Shown here: positions 1 through 9,363 of the stretch, piece after piece
How positions within the stretch are numbered: the stretch's first letter is position 1
Layout: each line of letters starts with the position of its first letter
NCBI RefSeq assembly: GCF_001436025.1
Contig: NZ_AZEQ01000004.1
Span: forward strand, 47,792-111,791
Length of the DNA: 64,000 nucleotides
Reading direction: 5' to 3'
Source of the DNA: Limosilactobacillus mucosae DSM 13345
GTDB lineage: Bacteria; Bacillota; Bacilli; Lactobacillales; Lactobacillaceae
Program-made: the position numbers and the translations under genes
Notes under the pieces: model-generated
What the model was told of the DNA's origin: nothing
Database searches by the model: none
The model's input: the letters and a program-made list of their open reading frames with translations, nothing else

Positions 1-514
1 TGTCAGCATCGAATTCAACGTATGAAGGACGTGCAACAACGGCTTCAACAGCGTTCTTGATAACGTCCAGGTTCTTGGACTTGTCGCGAACGGAGATGAC
101 TTGACCAACCTTAACTTCGAAGGAAGGAATGTCAACGCGCTTGCCATCTACGGTGATGTGACCGTGGTTAACCAGTTGACGAGCTTGACGACGAGTAGTA
201 GCCAGACCCAGACGGTAAACCATGTTGTCCAGACGACGTTCCAACAGGATCATGAAGTTGGTACCGTGAGTACCTTCCTTGATCTTACCGGCACGCTTGA
301 ACAGGTTACGGAATTGACGTTCAGTCATACCGTACATGTAACGCAGCTTTTGCTTTTCGCGCAGTTGCATACCGTATTCAGACAGGCGGCCACGACGGTC
401 ATTACCGTGATCACCAGGTGCGTAGTTGCGACGAGCCAGTTCCTTACCGGTACCGGACAGAGACATGCCGAGACGGCGAGATACACGCCAGCTAGGGCCA
501 GTGTAACGAGACAT
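1..514 (-). CDS. rpsD: 30S ribosomal protein S4 (3' end outside window)
   Basis: Primary 16S rRNA-binding protein that nucleates assembly of the small-subunit body. The reverse strand from 514 reads [20 protein letters not shown] and continues for about 171 codons to the window edge, out of the roughly 200 usual for S4. The S4 RNA-binding domain is seen at about residues 92-155 ([20 protein letters not shown], then [15 protein letters not shown]). The ATG at 512-514 has a GGAGG site at 524-528. The gene is alone here, as is usual in Firmicutes outside the alpha operon, and it has a long leader (see 515-716). Identification is secure; only the C-terminal part is missing. Confidence 0.97.
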   Translation of the reverse strand, partial: MSRYTGPSWRVSRRLGMSLSGTGKELARRNYAPGDHGNDRRGRLSEYGMQLREKQKLRYMYGMTERQFRNLFKRAGKIKEGTHGTNFMILLERRLDNMVYRLGLATTRRQARQLVNHGHITVDGKRVDIPSFEVKVGQVISVRDKSKNLDVIKNAVEAVVARPSYVEFDAD

Positions 515-687
515 ATTAGAATTCCTCCAATAAAATTATTTGGAGTAAAATAATCCGATTGTGAGCTTGACATTCGTGCAGGCCAATTGGATCGTTCACC
601 CTTGCAGCTGGGTTACTGGAAACACCATGCGGCATTGGTCTGTTGACGAGCTTGCCCCTCACTGCTGCATTATTTTACACAAAGAGT
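515..687 (-). promoter_or_regulatory. rpsD leader region, possible S4 autoregulatory element
   Basis: About 165 nt of untranslated RNA is expected between the promoter at 688-716 and the rpsD start. No credible gene lies here. In Bacillus, S4 represses its own synthesis by binding its mRNA leader. The long leader is compatible with this, but I did not match it to a known S4-leader fold, so the regulatory role is inference. Confidence 0.4.
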
Positions 688-716
688 ACTTTAACGCGAA
701 AAACATGCCTAGTCAA
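688..716 (-). promoter_or_regulatory. rpsD promoter
   Basis: On the reverse strand TTGACT (711-716) is followed by a 17-nt spacer and TAAAGT (688-693). The -35 box overlaps the stop codon of the upstream reductase gene, so rpsD has its own promoter. Based on sequence only. Confidence 0.55.
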
Positions 717-1164
717 GATGTTTGATCAGTTCATCGACAAAAGATTGAATGCCGGCCTGCAGTTTTGCATCAAATCTTTTTTCAACTGGGGCATCCAAAT
801 CCAAGACACCAAGCAATTGCTGATCTTTAATCAAGGGAATTACAAGCTCAGAACGGGCGGTAGCATCACATGAGATATAACCAGGAAACTTAGTGACGTC
901 ATCAACTGCCAATGCCTGCCGCTGAGCAGCTGACTGACCACAGACGCCTTTGTTCATTGCAATGTGCATACAGGCTGGATGCCCTTGAAATGGTCCCAGC
1001 ACCAGTTCGTTTTCTTTAGGGTCATAAAGATAAAAGCCGGTCCAGTTCAATTGATCAATGCTGTCGTTTAACAGTGCTGAGGCATTAGCCAGATTAGCAA
1101 TTAAGTTGGTTTCATTTTCCAATAAGGCAGCCAGTTGGGTGTTGATAAGCTTAAAGTTTGGCAA
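709..1164 (-). CDS. msrC: Free methionine-(R)-sulfoxide reductase (GAF domain, fRMsr)
   Basis: Reduces free L-methionine-R-sulfoxide to methionine with thioredoxin as electron donor, in the cytosol. A single 151-residue GAF domain fills the protein. It carries the fRMsr signature GPFQGHPACMHI (residues 57-68), GVCG and FPGYISCD, with the three cysteines of the catalytic and resolving set at 65, 75 and 99. SELVIPL follows, as in E. coli YebR (MsrC). The start is a TTG at 1162-1164, supported by a GGAGGG site nine bases upstream (1174-1179). It is transcribed towards rpsD and divergently from ezrA. The family call is firm because all three cysteines are present. Confidence 0.9.
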   Translation of the reverse strand: MPNFKLINTQLAALLENETNLIANLANASALLNDSIDQLNWTGFYLYDPKENELVLGPFQGHPACMHIAMNKGVCGQSAAQRQALAVDDVTKFPGYISCDATARSELVIPLIKDQQLLGVLDLDAPVEKRFDAKLQAGIQSFVDELIKHLD

Positions 1165-1208
1165 AATAAAAATCCCTCCGATAAATAATAAGTTGTCAAG
1201 AGCAGATA

Positions 1209-1217
1209 TGATATAAT
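1209..1217 (+). promoter_or_regulatory. ezrA extended -10 promoter
   Basis: TGA followed directly by a perfect TATAAT (1212-1217) forms an extended -10 element 77 bases before the ezrA start. A TTGTCA lies only 13 bases upstream, too close to be a standard -35. Confidence 0.5.
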
Positions 1218-1293
1218 TTTAATTAGTGGAATTTTAAGATTAAACGGTGAAAAACGCAAAGCATAAACCGTGCAAAATATAGGTGGGATATAG

Positions 1294-3000
1294 ATGTTTC
1301 AAGTGTTGATCGGAATTTTAGTTATTGCTGCATTGGTAATTATTGGCGTATACGTCTATCAAAAGCGCACCCTCAATGCGGTAGACGCCCTGCTGAATCA
1401 AAAAGCTGCCGCACTGACAACTCATTTGGACGAACGGTTTGCCAAAAACGCAAATCCAGAGCTGAGCGGCGACTCGCTAAAGGATTTTAATCAGCTCAAG
1501 GATGAATATCAAGATGAATTCCTAACGGCTGCCAGTCGGGTCGATGACTTGGCCGATCAAATAGCGCAAGATCTGCATGGATTTAATCTATTGAAAGTCA
1601 AGCCGGATCTGCGTAAGCTGCAGGATGCGACTGCTAAGCTGCTGAGTGAACAGACAAATCTTGAAGAAGGTTTGAAAAAAATTGACGATGCCAAGGCAGA
1701 ACATCAAAAAGCAATTGGCGAGCTAAAAAAGCAATACCAGCAGTTTCATAATGAACTGGAAGAAAACAGCTATCGCTATGGCAAAAGCAGTACGGCTCTG
1801 CGCCAGCGTCTGACGGATCTGGAAGCTCGTTTTGCCAAGTTCACCACGCTTACGGCCAAAGGCGACTATGAAGCGGCTCAAGACGTCCTTAACGAGCTGC
1901 AGCAGGATACCGAGGAACTGGCCCGACTGATGCAAAGGATTCCAGATATCTATAAGCCGCTGCTGACTGAATTTCCCACCCAACTGCAGGAACTAAAAAA
2001 TGGCTATGAGCAGCTGAAACGACACCACTATAACTTTGCTGATGGCCAGATCGATCAAGAAATTAAGCGGCTTGGTCAGCTTTGCGAACAAGCAGATGCT
2101 GATTTGAATGCCTTGCGACTGGATGAGGCGGCAACGGCAAATGATCAGCTGACGCAGCATATTGAGCAGCTTTACGATGTTATGCAGCGCGAACTTGATG
2201 CTCGGCCAAAAGTTGCACCATTGATGCGCGATGTAGGTCGGCATTTGAGTCATGCCAAACAGCAGAATCGTGAGCTGATTGATGAACTGGAACGTTTAAG
2301 TCTTAACTACACGCTTAACAATGACGAACTGGCCAACGCACGCGGCCTTGACGAACAGCTGCGGCAGCTGCAGGCATCATATGACCAAGATCAAGAAGCA
2401 CTGGCAGTCGAAGAAGCTATTGACAGCCAGGTTGTTGCTCGTCAGACCGATAATGAAAAGTCATTGACGGCAATCGAAGAACAGCAAAAACAGATCAATG
2501 ATAGTGTTGCTGATCTTCAGTCTGATGAGGCGCGAGCAAAAAAAACGCTGCAGCGATTCTCAGTTGAGATTCGTACAATCAAACGGCGTGTGGAGTCACT
2601 GAATCTGCCAGGAATTCCCCAAGACTACATGGATTATTTCTTCCTGGTCAGCGATGAAATTGGTAAACTAGCCGATGCAATCAGCCAGGTTAAGATTGAT
2701 ATGGAAGACATCACCAAGCAGCTTTTAATCGTGCAAGACGATCTGGAAACGCTGCAGGAAAAAACTGATGACTTAAGAGACAGTGCCGAACTGACCGAAC
2801 GGCTGATTCAATATGCCAACCGGCTCAGTATTGACCATGAAGAGATTAATGATGCGATTGCCAAAGCACAAAATGAATTCAATCGCTATAATTATCCAGG
2901 TAGTCTGGAAATCTTGGAGAAGGCCGTTGAAAAAGTCGAGCCGGGTTCCTATAAGCGAATGGAGCAGCGTTACTATACCGAGCTTAAGCGCAATTCTTAA
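1294..3000 (+). CDS. ezrA: Septation ring formation regulator EzrA
   Basis: Membrane-anchored negative regulator of FtsZ ring assembly that also helps coordinate septal and lateral wall synthesis in low-GC Gram-positives. It has 568 residues, the usual length. One N-terminal membrane helix lies at about residues 3-22. The rest is almost entirely spectrin-like coiled coil, rich in E, Q, K, L and D, on the cytoplasmic side. The C-terminal part contains YPGSLEILEKAVEKVEPGSY. The start ATG has an AGGTGGGAT site upstream. It is monocistronic, with a terminator directly after the stop. The iscS-thiI genes next to it are the usual neighbours of ezrA in lactobacilli. Confidence 0.95.
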   Translation: MFQVLIGILVIAALVIIGVYVYQKRTLNAVDALLNQKAAALTTHLDERFAKNANPELSGDSLKDFNQLKDEYQDEFLTAASRVDDLADQIAQDLHGFNLLKVKPDLRKLQDATAKLLSEQTNLEEGLKKIDDAKAEHQKAIGELKKQYQQFHNELEENSYRYGKSSTALRQRLTDLEARFAKFTTLTAKGDYEAAQDVLNELQQDTEELARLMQRIPDIYKPLLTEFPTQLQELKNGYEQLKRHHYNFADGQIDQEIKRLGQLCEQADADLNALRLDEAATANDQLTQHIEQLYDVMQRELDARPKVAPLMRDVGRHLSHAKQQNRELIDELERLSLNYTLNNDELANARGLDEQLRQLQASYDQDQEALAVEEAIDSQVVARQTDNEKSLTAIEEQQKQINDSVADLQSDEARAKKTLQRFSVEIRTIKRRVESLNLPGIPQDYMDYFFLVSDEIGKLADAISQVKIDMEDITKQLLIVQDDLETLQEKTDDLRDSAELTERLIQYANRLSIDHEEINDAIAKAQNEFNRYNYPGSLEILEKAVEKVEPGSYKRMEQRYYTELKRNS

Positions 3001-3004
3001 AACC

Positions 3005-3036
3005 AAAAACGTGTCGCCAATGACGCGTTTTTTTAT
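3005..3036 (+). terminator. ezrA terminator
   Basis: AAAACGTGTC and GACGCGTTTT arms around GCCAAT (one G-U pair), followed by a T-run. Confidence 0.85.
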
Positions 3037-3072
3037 TTTCAAGTGTCAATCATGGTTAAAAGAAACGGGATC

Positions 3073-3081
3073 TGTTATAAT
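3073..3081 (+). promoter_or_regulatory. iscS-thiI promoter (extended -10)
   Basis: TGT plus a perfect TATAAT (3076-3081). There is no good -35, which fits an extended -10 promoter. Transcription should begin near 3088, giving a leader of about 100 nt. Confidence 0.6.
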
Positions 3082-3109
3082 GTAGCGTTGTTTTAGGAGC
3101 CGAACCTTC

Positions 3110-3165
3110 GTCGCGGATGTGATCCATCGGCGGCAATATCTTGCGAGGAAAATCTGTTTTCCCGC
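3110..3165 (+). promoter_or_regulatory. Two-hairpin structured leader of iscS-thiI
   Basis: Hairpin A (3110-3134) pairs GTCGC-G-GATG with CATC-G-GCGGC around a 5-nt loop, with a single G-G mismatch. Hairpin B (3143-3165) pairs GCG, a bulged A and GGAAAA with TTTTCC and CGC around TCTG. The ribosome binding site follows at about 3174. Neither hairpin is followed by a T-run. I do not recognise the fold as a known riboswitch. Confidence 0.5.
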
Positions 3166-3189
3166 GTGCATTAAAGGAGTAAGCACAGT

Positions 3190-4338
3190 ATGATTTATTT
3201 TGACAATAGTGCCACGACGCAGATCTGGCCGGAAGTTTTGGATACGTATAATCAAGTCTGCCAAAAGATTTGGGGGAATCCCTCCAGTCTGCATAAGGTT
3301 GGTGAGACGGCTTGGAATCTTCAAGAGCAGGCACGTAAACAGATTGCGGACCTGTTTGACGTTTTGCCAAGTGAGATTGTTTTTACCAGTGGTGGTTCAG
3401 AGGGCGACAACTGGGTCATCAAAGGAACGGCAATTGAAAAGCGTCAATATGGCAAACATATTATTACGACCAGCGTTGAGCATGCTGCGGTGCGTAATTC
3501 GATGGAGCGCTTAGCTGACCTTGGTTTTGAGATTACCTATCTGCCGGTCGATGATCAGGGACGCATTGATCCAGAAGACGTTAGAAAAGCACTGCGCCCA
3601 GATACGATTCTGGTTGAATCAATGGTTGTCAACAATGAGATTGGTACGATTCAGCCAATCAAGGAAATTGGTGAAATCTTAAAGGACTATCCTAAAGTTC
3701 ACTTTATGGTTGATGCGGTGCAGGCAATCGGTAAGGGAATCGATGACCTTGTCTTTTCAGATCGGGTCGATTTTGCGGTCTTTTCTGGTCATAAGTTCCA
3801 TGCACCGCGCGGAACCGGCTTTGTATATGCCAAAGCCGGCCGCAAGCTGGCTCCACTGATTGATGGTGGCGGTCAGGAGCGCGGCCGCCGCAATGGGACC
3901 GAAAATACGGCTGGTTTTGTTGCGATGGCCAAGGCATTACGGTTGGTAAAACAAAACGAAAAGCAGGCCGTTGAACGCGAAAAAGCAATCAAGACGCGAA
4001 TTTACGATCATATCAAGAATTTTGAACACGTTGAGGTTATCTCGCAAAATGATGATTCGTTTGCTCCTCATATTCTGACGTTTGCAATTGTTGGCGTCCG
4101 TGGTGAAACGATCGTGCACGCTTTTGAAGATCACGATATCTATATTTCAACGACCAGTGCCTGCTCTTCAAAGAAGCACGTTGAAGCCGGGACTTTGGCG
4201 GCTATGAAGGTTCCCGATGAAATTGCAACCAGTGCCGTACGGATCAGCCTGGGCGATCAAAACACCTTGGCTGAGGCTGATGAGTTCAATCGCGTCTTTG
4301 ATGAGCTGTATGCCGGCTTTAAGAAGATTATCGATTAG
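3190..4338 (+). CDS. iscS: Cysteine desulfurase (NifS/IscS-like, ThiI partner)
   Basis: PLP enzyme that takes sulfur from L-cysteine and forms a protein persulfide. Next to thiI it most likely serves 4-thiouridine formation in tRNA, as NifZ does in Bacillus subtilis. It is a 382-residue class V aminotransferase fold. The motif HAAVRNS and the aspartate of FMVDAVQ hold the cofactor, SGHKFHAPRGTG supplies the Schiff-base lysine (K202), and the catalytic cysteine loop is TTSACSSKKH (C325). An AAAGGAG site precedes the ATG. thiI begins 27 bases after the stop, so the two are co-transcribed. The exact sulfur acceptor is inferred from context. Confidence 0.93.
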   Translation: MIYFDNSATTQIWPEVLDTYNQVCQKIWGNPSSLHKVGETAWNLQEQARKQIADLFDVLPSEIVFTSGGSEGDNWVIKGTAIEKRQYGKHIITTSVEHAAVRNSMERLADLGFEITYLPVDDQGRIDPEDVRKALRPDTILVESMVVNNEIGTIQPIKEIGEILKDYPKVHFMVDAVQAIGKGIDDLVFSDRVDFAVFSGHKFHAPRGTGFVYAKAGRKLAPLIDGGGQERGRRNGTENTAGFVAMAKALRLVKQNEKQAVEREKAIKTRIYDHIKNFEHVEVISQNDDSFAPHILTFAIVGVRGETIVHAFEDHDIYISTTSACSSKKHVEAGTLAAMKVPDEIATSAVRISLGDQNTLAEADEFNRVFDELYAGFKKIID

Positions 4339-4365
4339 TTTTTGAAAGGAAAATCTAGTTCCAAA

Positions 4366-5586
4366 ATGCAATATGATGAAATTATGGTGCGCTATGGCGA
4401 GCTTTCGACTAAAGGGCGCAACCAAAAGAACTTTATTGACCGTTTGGGAGCCAATGTTACCAAAGCGTTGCATGGCTTTGATCAGGTTAAGATTCATCCG
4501 CAAAGAGACCGGATGCATATTGACTTAAACGGTGCCGACAGTAGTCAGGTCATGGATCGCTTAAAGCAGGTGTTTGGCATCCAGACCTTCTCTCCTTCTT
4601 TACGAGTTGAAAGCGACTTTGAAGCAGTTAAGCAGGCAGCGGCTAAGATGATCAGAGAACAGGTAAAAGAACCGGCCACCTTTAAGATCAGTACTCGGCA
4701 TGCCGACCATGGCTTTCCAATGGGGACGTTTGAGATGAATCGTGAGCTGGGAGCCTATCTGCTAAAGGAATTTCCTGATCTTTTAACAGTTGACGTTCAC
4801 CATCCAGATATTGATCTGATGGTTGAGATTCGGAAAAGCGGAATTTATCTGACCAGTGAAAAGATCAAGGGCGCAGGTGGTCTACCAGTTGGAACGGCTG
4901 GTAAAGGCATGATGATGCTTTCAGGCGGAATCGATTCACCGGTTGCTGCCTACCTGGCCATGAAGCGTGGGGTTTCTTTGGAGATGGTGCACTTCTACAG
5001 TCCGCCATATACCAGTGAACAGGCATTAGCTAAATCAAAGGAACTGACCAGCAAACTGGCAAAATATTGTGGTAGCATCAAGTTCATTCAAGTACCGTTT
5101 ACCGAAATTCAAGAAACGGTTAAGGAAAAGATTCCCGAGGGCTATCTGATGACCGTCCAGCGCCGCTTAATGCTTAGACTGGCCGCGGCTTTGGCCATGA
5201 AACGCCATGGCCTGGCCATCTTTAACGGTGAAAGCCTTGGACAGGTAGCCTCACAGACGATGGAAAGCATGGTCGCTATTAATGATGTGACTACCTGGCC
5301 GGTGCTGCGTCCGGTTCTGTCGTTTGATAAGACTGAAATCATCAAGATCGCTGAAGAAATCGATACCTATGAATTGTCGATTCTGCCATATGAAGACTGC
5401 TGTACGGTCTTTACGCCGCCATCGCCAAAAACCAAGCCAAACCTGAAACGGGCACGGGCCTATGAAGCACGGCTGGATGTTGAAGGATTGATGCAGCGAG
5501 CTTTGGAAAACATTAAGGTTACTGAGATTCATGCTGGTGACGAATTCTTGAATCAGAATCAAGACGTATTCGCCGAATTGCTGTAA
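4366..5586 (+). CDS. thiI: tRNA 4-thiouridine synthase ThiI (short form)
   Basis: ATP-dependent sulfurtransferase that adenylates U8 of tRNA and replaces its oxygen with sulfur delivered by the neighbouring cysteine desulfurase. It has 406 residues: an N-terminal ferredoxin-like domain, a THUMP domain (about 60-165) and a PP-loop with LSGGIDSP (about 185-192). A CC pair lies at 345-346 in YEDCCTVF. There is no C-terminal rhodanese domain, as is typical for Gram-positive ThiI. The ATG at 4366 gives the family N-terminus [18 protein letters not shown]. An upstream in-frame TTG (4342) overlaps the AAAGGA site and is not used as the start. Spacing from that site to 4366 is long (15 nt). Confidence 0.95.
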   Translation: MQYDEIMVRYGELSTKGRNQKNFIDRLGANVTKALHGFDQVKIHPQRDRMHIDLNGADSSQVMDRLKQVFGIQTFSPSLRVESDFEAVKQAAAKMIREQVKEPATFKISTRHADHGFPMGTFEMNRELGAYLLKEFPDLLTVDVHHPDIDLMVEIRKSGIYLTSEKIKGAGGLPVGTAGKGMMMLSGGIDSPVAAYLAMKRGVSLEMVHFYSPPYTSEQALAKSKELTSKLAKYCGSIKFIQVPFTEIQETVKEKIPEGYLMTVQRRLMLRLAAALAMKRHGLAIFNGESLGQVASQTMESMVAINDVTTWPVLRPVLSFDKTEIIKIAEEIDTYELSILPYEDCCTVFTPPSPKTKPNLKRARAYEARLDVEGLMQRALENIKVTEIHAGDEFLNQNQDVFAELL

Positions 5587-5591
5587 AATTT

Positions 5592-5628
5592 AAGCTGATG
5601 CAAGACTTTTTAATGCATCAGCTTTTTT
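5592..5628 (+). terminator. thiI terminator
   Basis: Perfect 11-bp arms AAGCTGATGCA and TGCATCAGCTT followed by Ts. Confidence 0.92.
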
Positions 5629-5669
5629 ATTTCAAACACCGGATTTGGCTATTCGAATGGTGCTAAATT

Positions 5670-5678
5670 TGGTATACT
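5670..5678 (+). promoter_or_regulatory. tpx promoter (extended -10)
   Basis: TGG plus TATACT (5673-5678), 51 bases upstream of the tpx start. No clear -35. Confidence 0.45.
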
Positions 5679-5728
5679 GTTCCCACACAAAATTAAAAAA
5701 CGCTGTGAAACTGAAAGGAGCGTTCATC

Positions 5729-6235
5729 GTGGAAGTTACTGTCAATGGTGAGAAGATGCAGCTGGTCGGCAATCCGCCAGAAGTAGGTACGGAAATTCCT
5801 CACTTTAAGCTGTTTGATGCTCAGAATCAACGGGTTAAGACTCGTGAGCTGCTGGGCAAGCCAACTTTATTCTCAGTCGTACCAGACATCAATACGTCGG
5901 TCTGCTCGCTGCAGTCACGCAAATTCAACAAGGCAATGGCTGAATATCCTGACGTCCGCTTGATTACGGTCTCCACCAATCCAATTAACGAACAGAAGGG
6001 CTGGTGCGCGGCCAATGATATCCCAAATGCTGAGCTTTTATCTGATTATGAACAGTCATTTGGCTATGCAATGAAGCTTTTGATCCCTGATGAAGGCGTC
6101 TTGGCACGGTCAATCTTCCTCATTGATGCTGATGGCCAGATCGTCTATCGACAGATCGTTCCTGAAATGACGCATGAGCCTGACTATCTGGCTGCCTTGA
6201 ATGCAGTAGAAAAGTTGGGCACGGCTGCTGAATAA
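5729..6235 (+). CDS. tpx: Thiol peroxidase Tpx (atypical 2-Cys peroxiredoxin)
   Basis: Reduces hydrogen peroxide and lipid hydroperoxides in the cytosol, using thioredoxin for recycling. It is a 168-residue protein of the AhpC/TSA fold. The peroxidatic cysteine is C59 in NTSVCSLQ, with the TxxC motif, and the resolving cysteine is C93 in KGWCAAN. This 34-residue spacing is standard for Tpx. The start is a GTG at 5729 with AAGGAG eight bases upstream; earlier in-frame starts lack a ribosome site and would add an unrelated N-terminus. It is monocistronic under its own promoter. The Val T-box promoter begins 22 bases after the stop. Confidence 0.94.
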   Translation: MEVTVNGEKMQLVGNPPEVGTEIPHFKLFDAQNQRVKTRELLGKPTLFSVVPDINTSVCSLQSRKFNKAMAEYPDVRLITVSTNPINEQKGWCAANDIPNAELLSDYEQSFGYAMKLLIPDEGVLARSIFLIDADGQIVYRQIVPEMTHEPDYLAALNAVEKLGTAAE

Positions 6236-6257
6236 TTAAGAAATTATTTGAATCGAC

Positions 6258-6286
6258 TTGACGTTGTCAAAAATTTCTTTTATTAT
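6258..6286 (+). promoter_or_regulatory. valS promoter
   Basis: TTGACG (6258-6263), a 17-nt spacer, TATTAT (6281-6286). Transcription should start near 6293, giving a leader of about 295 nt. Confidence 0.75.
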
Positions 6287-6292
6287 TACGCT

Positions 6293-6533
6293 ATCCAAGC
6301 ATTGAACGAGAGAGTAGATCTGGTAAAGCCGTTTAGAGAGACCTTGTTGCTGAAAAAAGGTTCGGTTTGCCAGATTGAAGGTAGCTCGCGAGCAGAATTG
6401 CTGAAAGCAAGTAGGCAGTTCCGGTTCATGGCCGATATCCCATGTTTGAGTGGAAGCCTGTCTTTGGATGGGTTTCAATTTAGGTGGTACCGCGAGCAGA
6501 CTCGTCCTAATTTATTAGGGCGAGTCTTTTTTT
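6293..6533 (+). promoter_or_regulatory. T-box leader, tRNA-Val responsive (valS)
   Basis: Uncharged tRNA-Val binds this leader RNA and prevents premature termination ahead of valS. The specifier loop has AGAGTAG on its 5' side (6311-6317) and TGAAGGTAG on its 3' side, with the specifier codon GTA (Val) at 6381-6383. Helices ATCTGG/CCAGAT and CGAG/CTCG flank it. The T-box AGGTGGTACCGCG is at 6482-6494; its TGGT matches an ACCA 3' end. The terminator pairs GACTCGTCCTAA (6499-6510) with TTAGGGCGAGTC (6515-6526), followed by seven Ts. This intact leader serves as the reference for the two unusual T-boxes in the window. Confidence 0.95.
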
Positions 6534-6587
6534 GTTTGATGCCAATTAAATTAACCAATAACTGTAAATCTGAAAGGGGAACTTGCC

Positions 6588-9245
6588 ATGTCAGAAAAGA
6601 ACATGTCCACCAAGTTCAACCCGGCTTCGATTGAAGAAGGGCGCTACCAGTGGTGGATCGATGAAGGGTTCTTTAAGCCAAGTGGTGATAAGAAAGCCAA
6701 GCCATATTCAATCGTTATTCCACCTCCTAACGTTACTGGCAAGCTGCACTTGGGTCATGCCTGGGATACTACGCTGCAGGATATGATTATTCGGCAAAAG
6801 CGGATGCAGGGCTATGACGTTTTGTGGCTGCCAGGGATGGACCACGCCGGCATTGCAACGCAGGCTAAGGTTGAAGCACGGTTGCGCGAACAAGGCATTT
6901 CACGCTATGACCTGGGTCGCGAAAAGTTTATTCAACAAGTATGGGACTGGAAAGACGAATATGCCGACATCATCCACAAACAGTGGGCTAAGATGGGAAT
7001 CTCAGTTGACTACGATCGTGAACGCTTTACCCTTGACGAGGGCCTAAACAAAGCGGTTCGCAAGGTTTTCGTTGATTTGTACAATAAGGGACTGATCTAC
7101 CGGGCAACCTACATTATCAACTGGGACCCACAGGCACGGACGGCGCTTTCCGACATGGAGGTTATCCACAAAGATGACAAGGGTGCCTTCTACCACGTTA
7201 AATATCCATTTACCGACGGCACGACGTTTAATGGCAAAGACTACATTGAAGTTGCTACGACGCGTCCTGAAACCATGTTTGGCGATGAGGCCGTTGCCGT
7301 AAACCCAAATGATGAACGCTACAAGGAACTGGTCGGCAAGCATGTTATGGTGCCGCTGGTCAACCGTGAGATCGAAATCATTGCTGATGACTACGTAACG
7401 CCTGAATTTGGTACTGGGATGGTTAAGATTACGCCGGCTCATGATCCAAACGACTTCTTGGTTGGCAAGCGTCACAACCTGCCTGAACTCAACACGATGA
7501 ACGAGGACGCCTCGCTGAATGAAAATGCCGGCAAGTACTGCGGGATGGATCGTTTCGAGGCGCGCAAGGCAATCGTCAAGGATCTGGAAGATGGCGGCTA
7601 TATGCTGAAGATTGATCCAATCGTACACTCTGTTGGTCACTCTGAACGGACCGGCGTACAGGTTGAATCTCGGCTTTCAACGCAGTGGTTCGTTAAGATG
7701 AAGCCATTGGCAGAAAAAGCATTGGCCAACCAAAAGACAGCTGATCGGGTCAACTTTGTCCCAGAACGTTTTGAGCACACCTTTAATCAGTGGATGGAAA
7801 ACGTGCATGACTGGGTTATCTCACGTCAATTATGGTGGGGTCACCGAATTCCGGCTTGGTACAACAAACAAACCGGTGAAATGTACGTTGGCATGGAGGC
7901 ACCAAAAGACGCCGAAAACTGGGAGCAGGACAAAGATGTGCTTGATACCTGGTTTAGCTCGGCATTGTGGCCATTTTCAACGATGGGCTGGCCAGACACT
8001 GATTCTGCTGACTTTAAGCGTTATTTCCCAACCAACACGCTGGTCAGCGGTTACGACATCATCTTCTTCTGGGTTGCCCGGATGATCTTCCAATCACTGG
8101 AATTTACCGGCAAGGCACCATTCCGCAATGTCTTGCTGCACGGCTTGATTCGTGATGAGCAGGGCCGTAAGATGAGTAAGTCTTTGGGTAACGGGATTGA
8201 TCCAATGGACGTCATCGAAAAGTATGGTACGGATGCTTTGCGCTGGTTCCTGGTTACGGGTTCTACGCCAGGTCAAGACATTCGTTTCTCCTACAAGAAG
8301 ATGGATGCAGCCTGGAACTTTATCAACAAGATCTGGAATGCCAGCCGTTATGTAATCATGAATCTTGGTGACATGCAGAATGCACCAAAACTGCCGGCTA
8401 AAGACAAGTGGGATCTGGCAGACCGTTGGATTTTGAGTCGTTTGAACGCAACGATCAAGCAGGTTACCGATCAATTTGAGTCATTTGACTTTGGTGAAGC
8501 TTGTCGCTGTCTGTACAACTTTATCTGGAACGATTTCTGTGACTGGTACATTGAAATGACCAAAGAAAAGCTCAACAATGGTACAGAAGCAGAAAAAGCC
8601 GACACCAAGAACATTTTAGGCTACGTGCTCGACCAAACGCTTAAACTGATGCATCCGATCATGCCATTCGTTACTGAGGCGCTGTGGCAAGATATGCCGC
8701 ATGAAGGCAAGTCAATCATGATTGCTGACTATCCAGTGGTTCATGATGAATTTGCAGATGAAAAATCAGAAGAACAGATGAAGCGTCTGATCGAACTGAT
8801 TACGGCCGTGCGCAACATTCGCAATGAAGCCAATGCGCCAATGTCCAAGCCAGTCGATCTGCTGATCAAGACAGATGATCAGGCTGCTGCTGACATGCTT
8901 TTGGCCAATGCAGACTACATCAAGCGATTCTGCCATCCTGCTGATTTGCAGATTGCTACCGATACGCAGGCGCCAAAATTGGCCATGAGCGGTATCGTTA
9001 CCGGTGCTGAAGTCTACATTCCAATGGCTGAACTGGTTGACCTAAAAGAGGAACAGGCACGGATGGAAAAAGAGATTGCTAAGCTGGAAAAGGAAGTTCA
9101 ACGTTCCGAAAAGAAGCTTGGCAACGAAAAATTTGTCAATAATGCTCCTGAAGCCGTCGTAGCCGAAGAACGCGCTAAGGCAGTCGAATGGAAGCAAAAG
9201 CTGGAAGCAGCCCAAGCACGTCTTGCTTCGCTGCAGAATGCTTAA
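6588..9245 (+). CDS. valS: Valyl-tRNA synthetase
   Basis: Charges tRNA-Val with valine in the cytosol and edits mischarged threonine. It is an 885-residue class Ia synthetase. The HIGH motif appears as HLGH (54-57) in [15 protein letters not shown], followed by the CP1 editing domain. KMSKS is at 528-532. The anticodon-binding domain includes the [10 protein letters not shown] region. A C-terminal coiled coil (about 815-885) contacts tRNA. The ATG at 6588 has an AAAGGGGA site. Expression is controlled by the upstream Val T-box. A terminator closes the unit before folC. Confidence 0.98.
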   Translation: MSEKNMSTKFNPASIEEGRYQWWIDEGFFKPSGDKKAKPYSIVIPPPNVTGKLHLGHAWDTTLQDMIIRQKRMQGYDVLWLPGMDHAGIATQAKVEARLREQGISRYDLGREKFIQQVWDWKDEYADIIHKQWAKMGISVDYDRERFTLDEGLNKAVRKVFVDLYNKGLIYRATYIINWDPQARTALSDMEVIHKDDKGAFYHVKYPFTDGTTFNGKDYIEVATTRPETMFGDEAVAVNPNDERYKELVGKHVMVPLVNREIEIIADDYVTPEFGTGMVKITPAHDPNDFLVGKRHNLPELNTMNEDASLNENAGKYCGMDRFEARKAIVKDLEDGGYMLKIDPIVHSVGHSERTGVQVESRLSTQWFVKMKPLAEKALANQKTADRVNFVPERFEHTFNQWMENVHDWVISRQLWWGHRIPAWYNKQTGEMYVGMEAPKDAENWEQDKDVLDTWFSSALWPFSTMGWPDTDSADFKRYFPTNTLVSGYDIIFFWVARMIFQSLEFTGKAPFRNVLLHGLIRDEQGRKMSKSLGNGIDPMDVIEKYGTDALRWFLVTGSTPGQDIRFSYKKMDAAWNFINKIWNASRYVIMNLGDMQNAPKLPAKDKWDLADRWILSRLNATIKQVTDQFESFDFGEACRCLYNFIWNDFCDWYIEMTKEKLNNGTEAEKADTKNILGYVLDQTLKLMHPIMPFVTEALWQDMPHEGKSIMIADYPVVHDEFADEKSEEQMKRLIELITAVRNIRNEANAPMSKPVDLLIKTDDQAAADMLLANADYIKRFCHPADLQIATDTQAPKLAMSGIVTGAEVYIPMAELVDLKEEQARMEKEIAKLEKEVQRSEKKLGNEKFVNNAPEAVVAEERAKAVEWKQKLEAAQARLASLQNA

Positions 9246-9258
9246 TTAGGTAAGCAGG

Positions 9259-9298
9259 ACATCCCCAGAGTTCATCAGAGCTTTGGGGATGTTTTTTT
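9259..9298 (+). terminator. valS terminator
   Basis: ACATCCCCA (9259-9267) pairs with TGGGGATGT (9284-9292), followed by seven Ts. Confidence 0.88.
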
Positions 9299-9363
9299 GC
9301 AAATTAAGTCGATTTTTGCGAACAATCGTTCTATAATTAGGCGTAAAAATGAAAGGATTTATC

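Noticed and set aside
3046..3324. Reverse-strand small gene or tRNA in the iscS leader
   Set aside because: The sequence does not form a tRNA cloverleaf, and the reverse frame overlaps iscS; the hairpins are better explained as an mRNA leader.
7044..7640. 198-codon open frame antisense to valS
   Set aside because: Opposite the conserved editing domain of ValS, with no ribosome site or family features.
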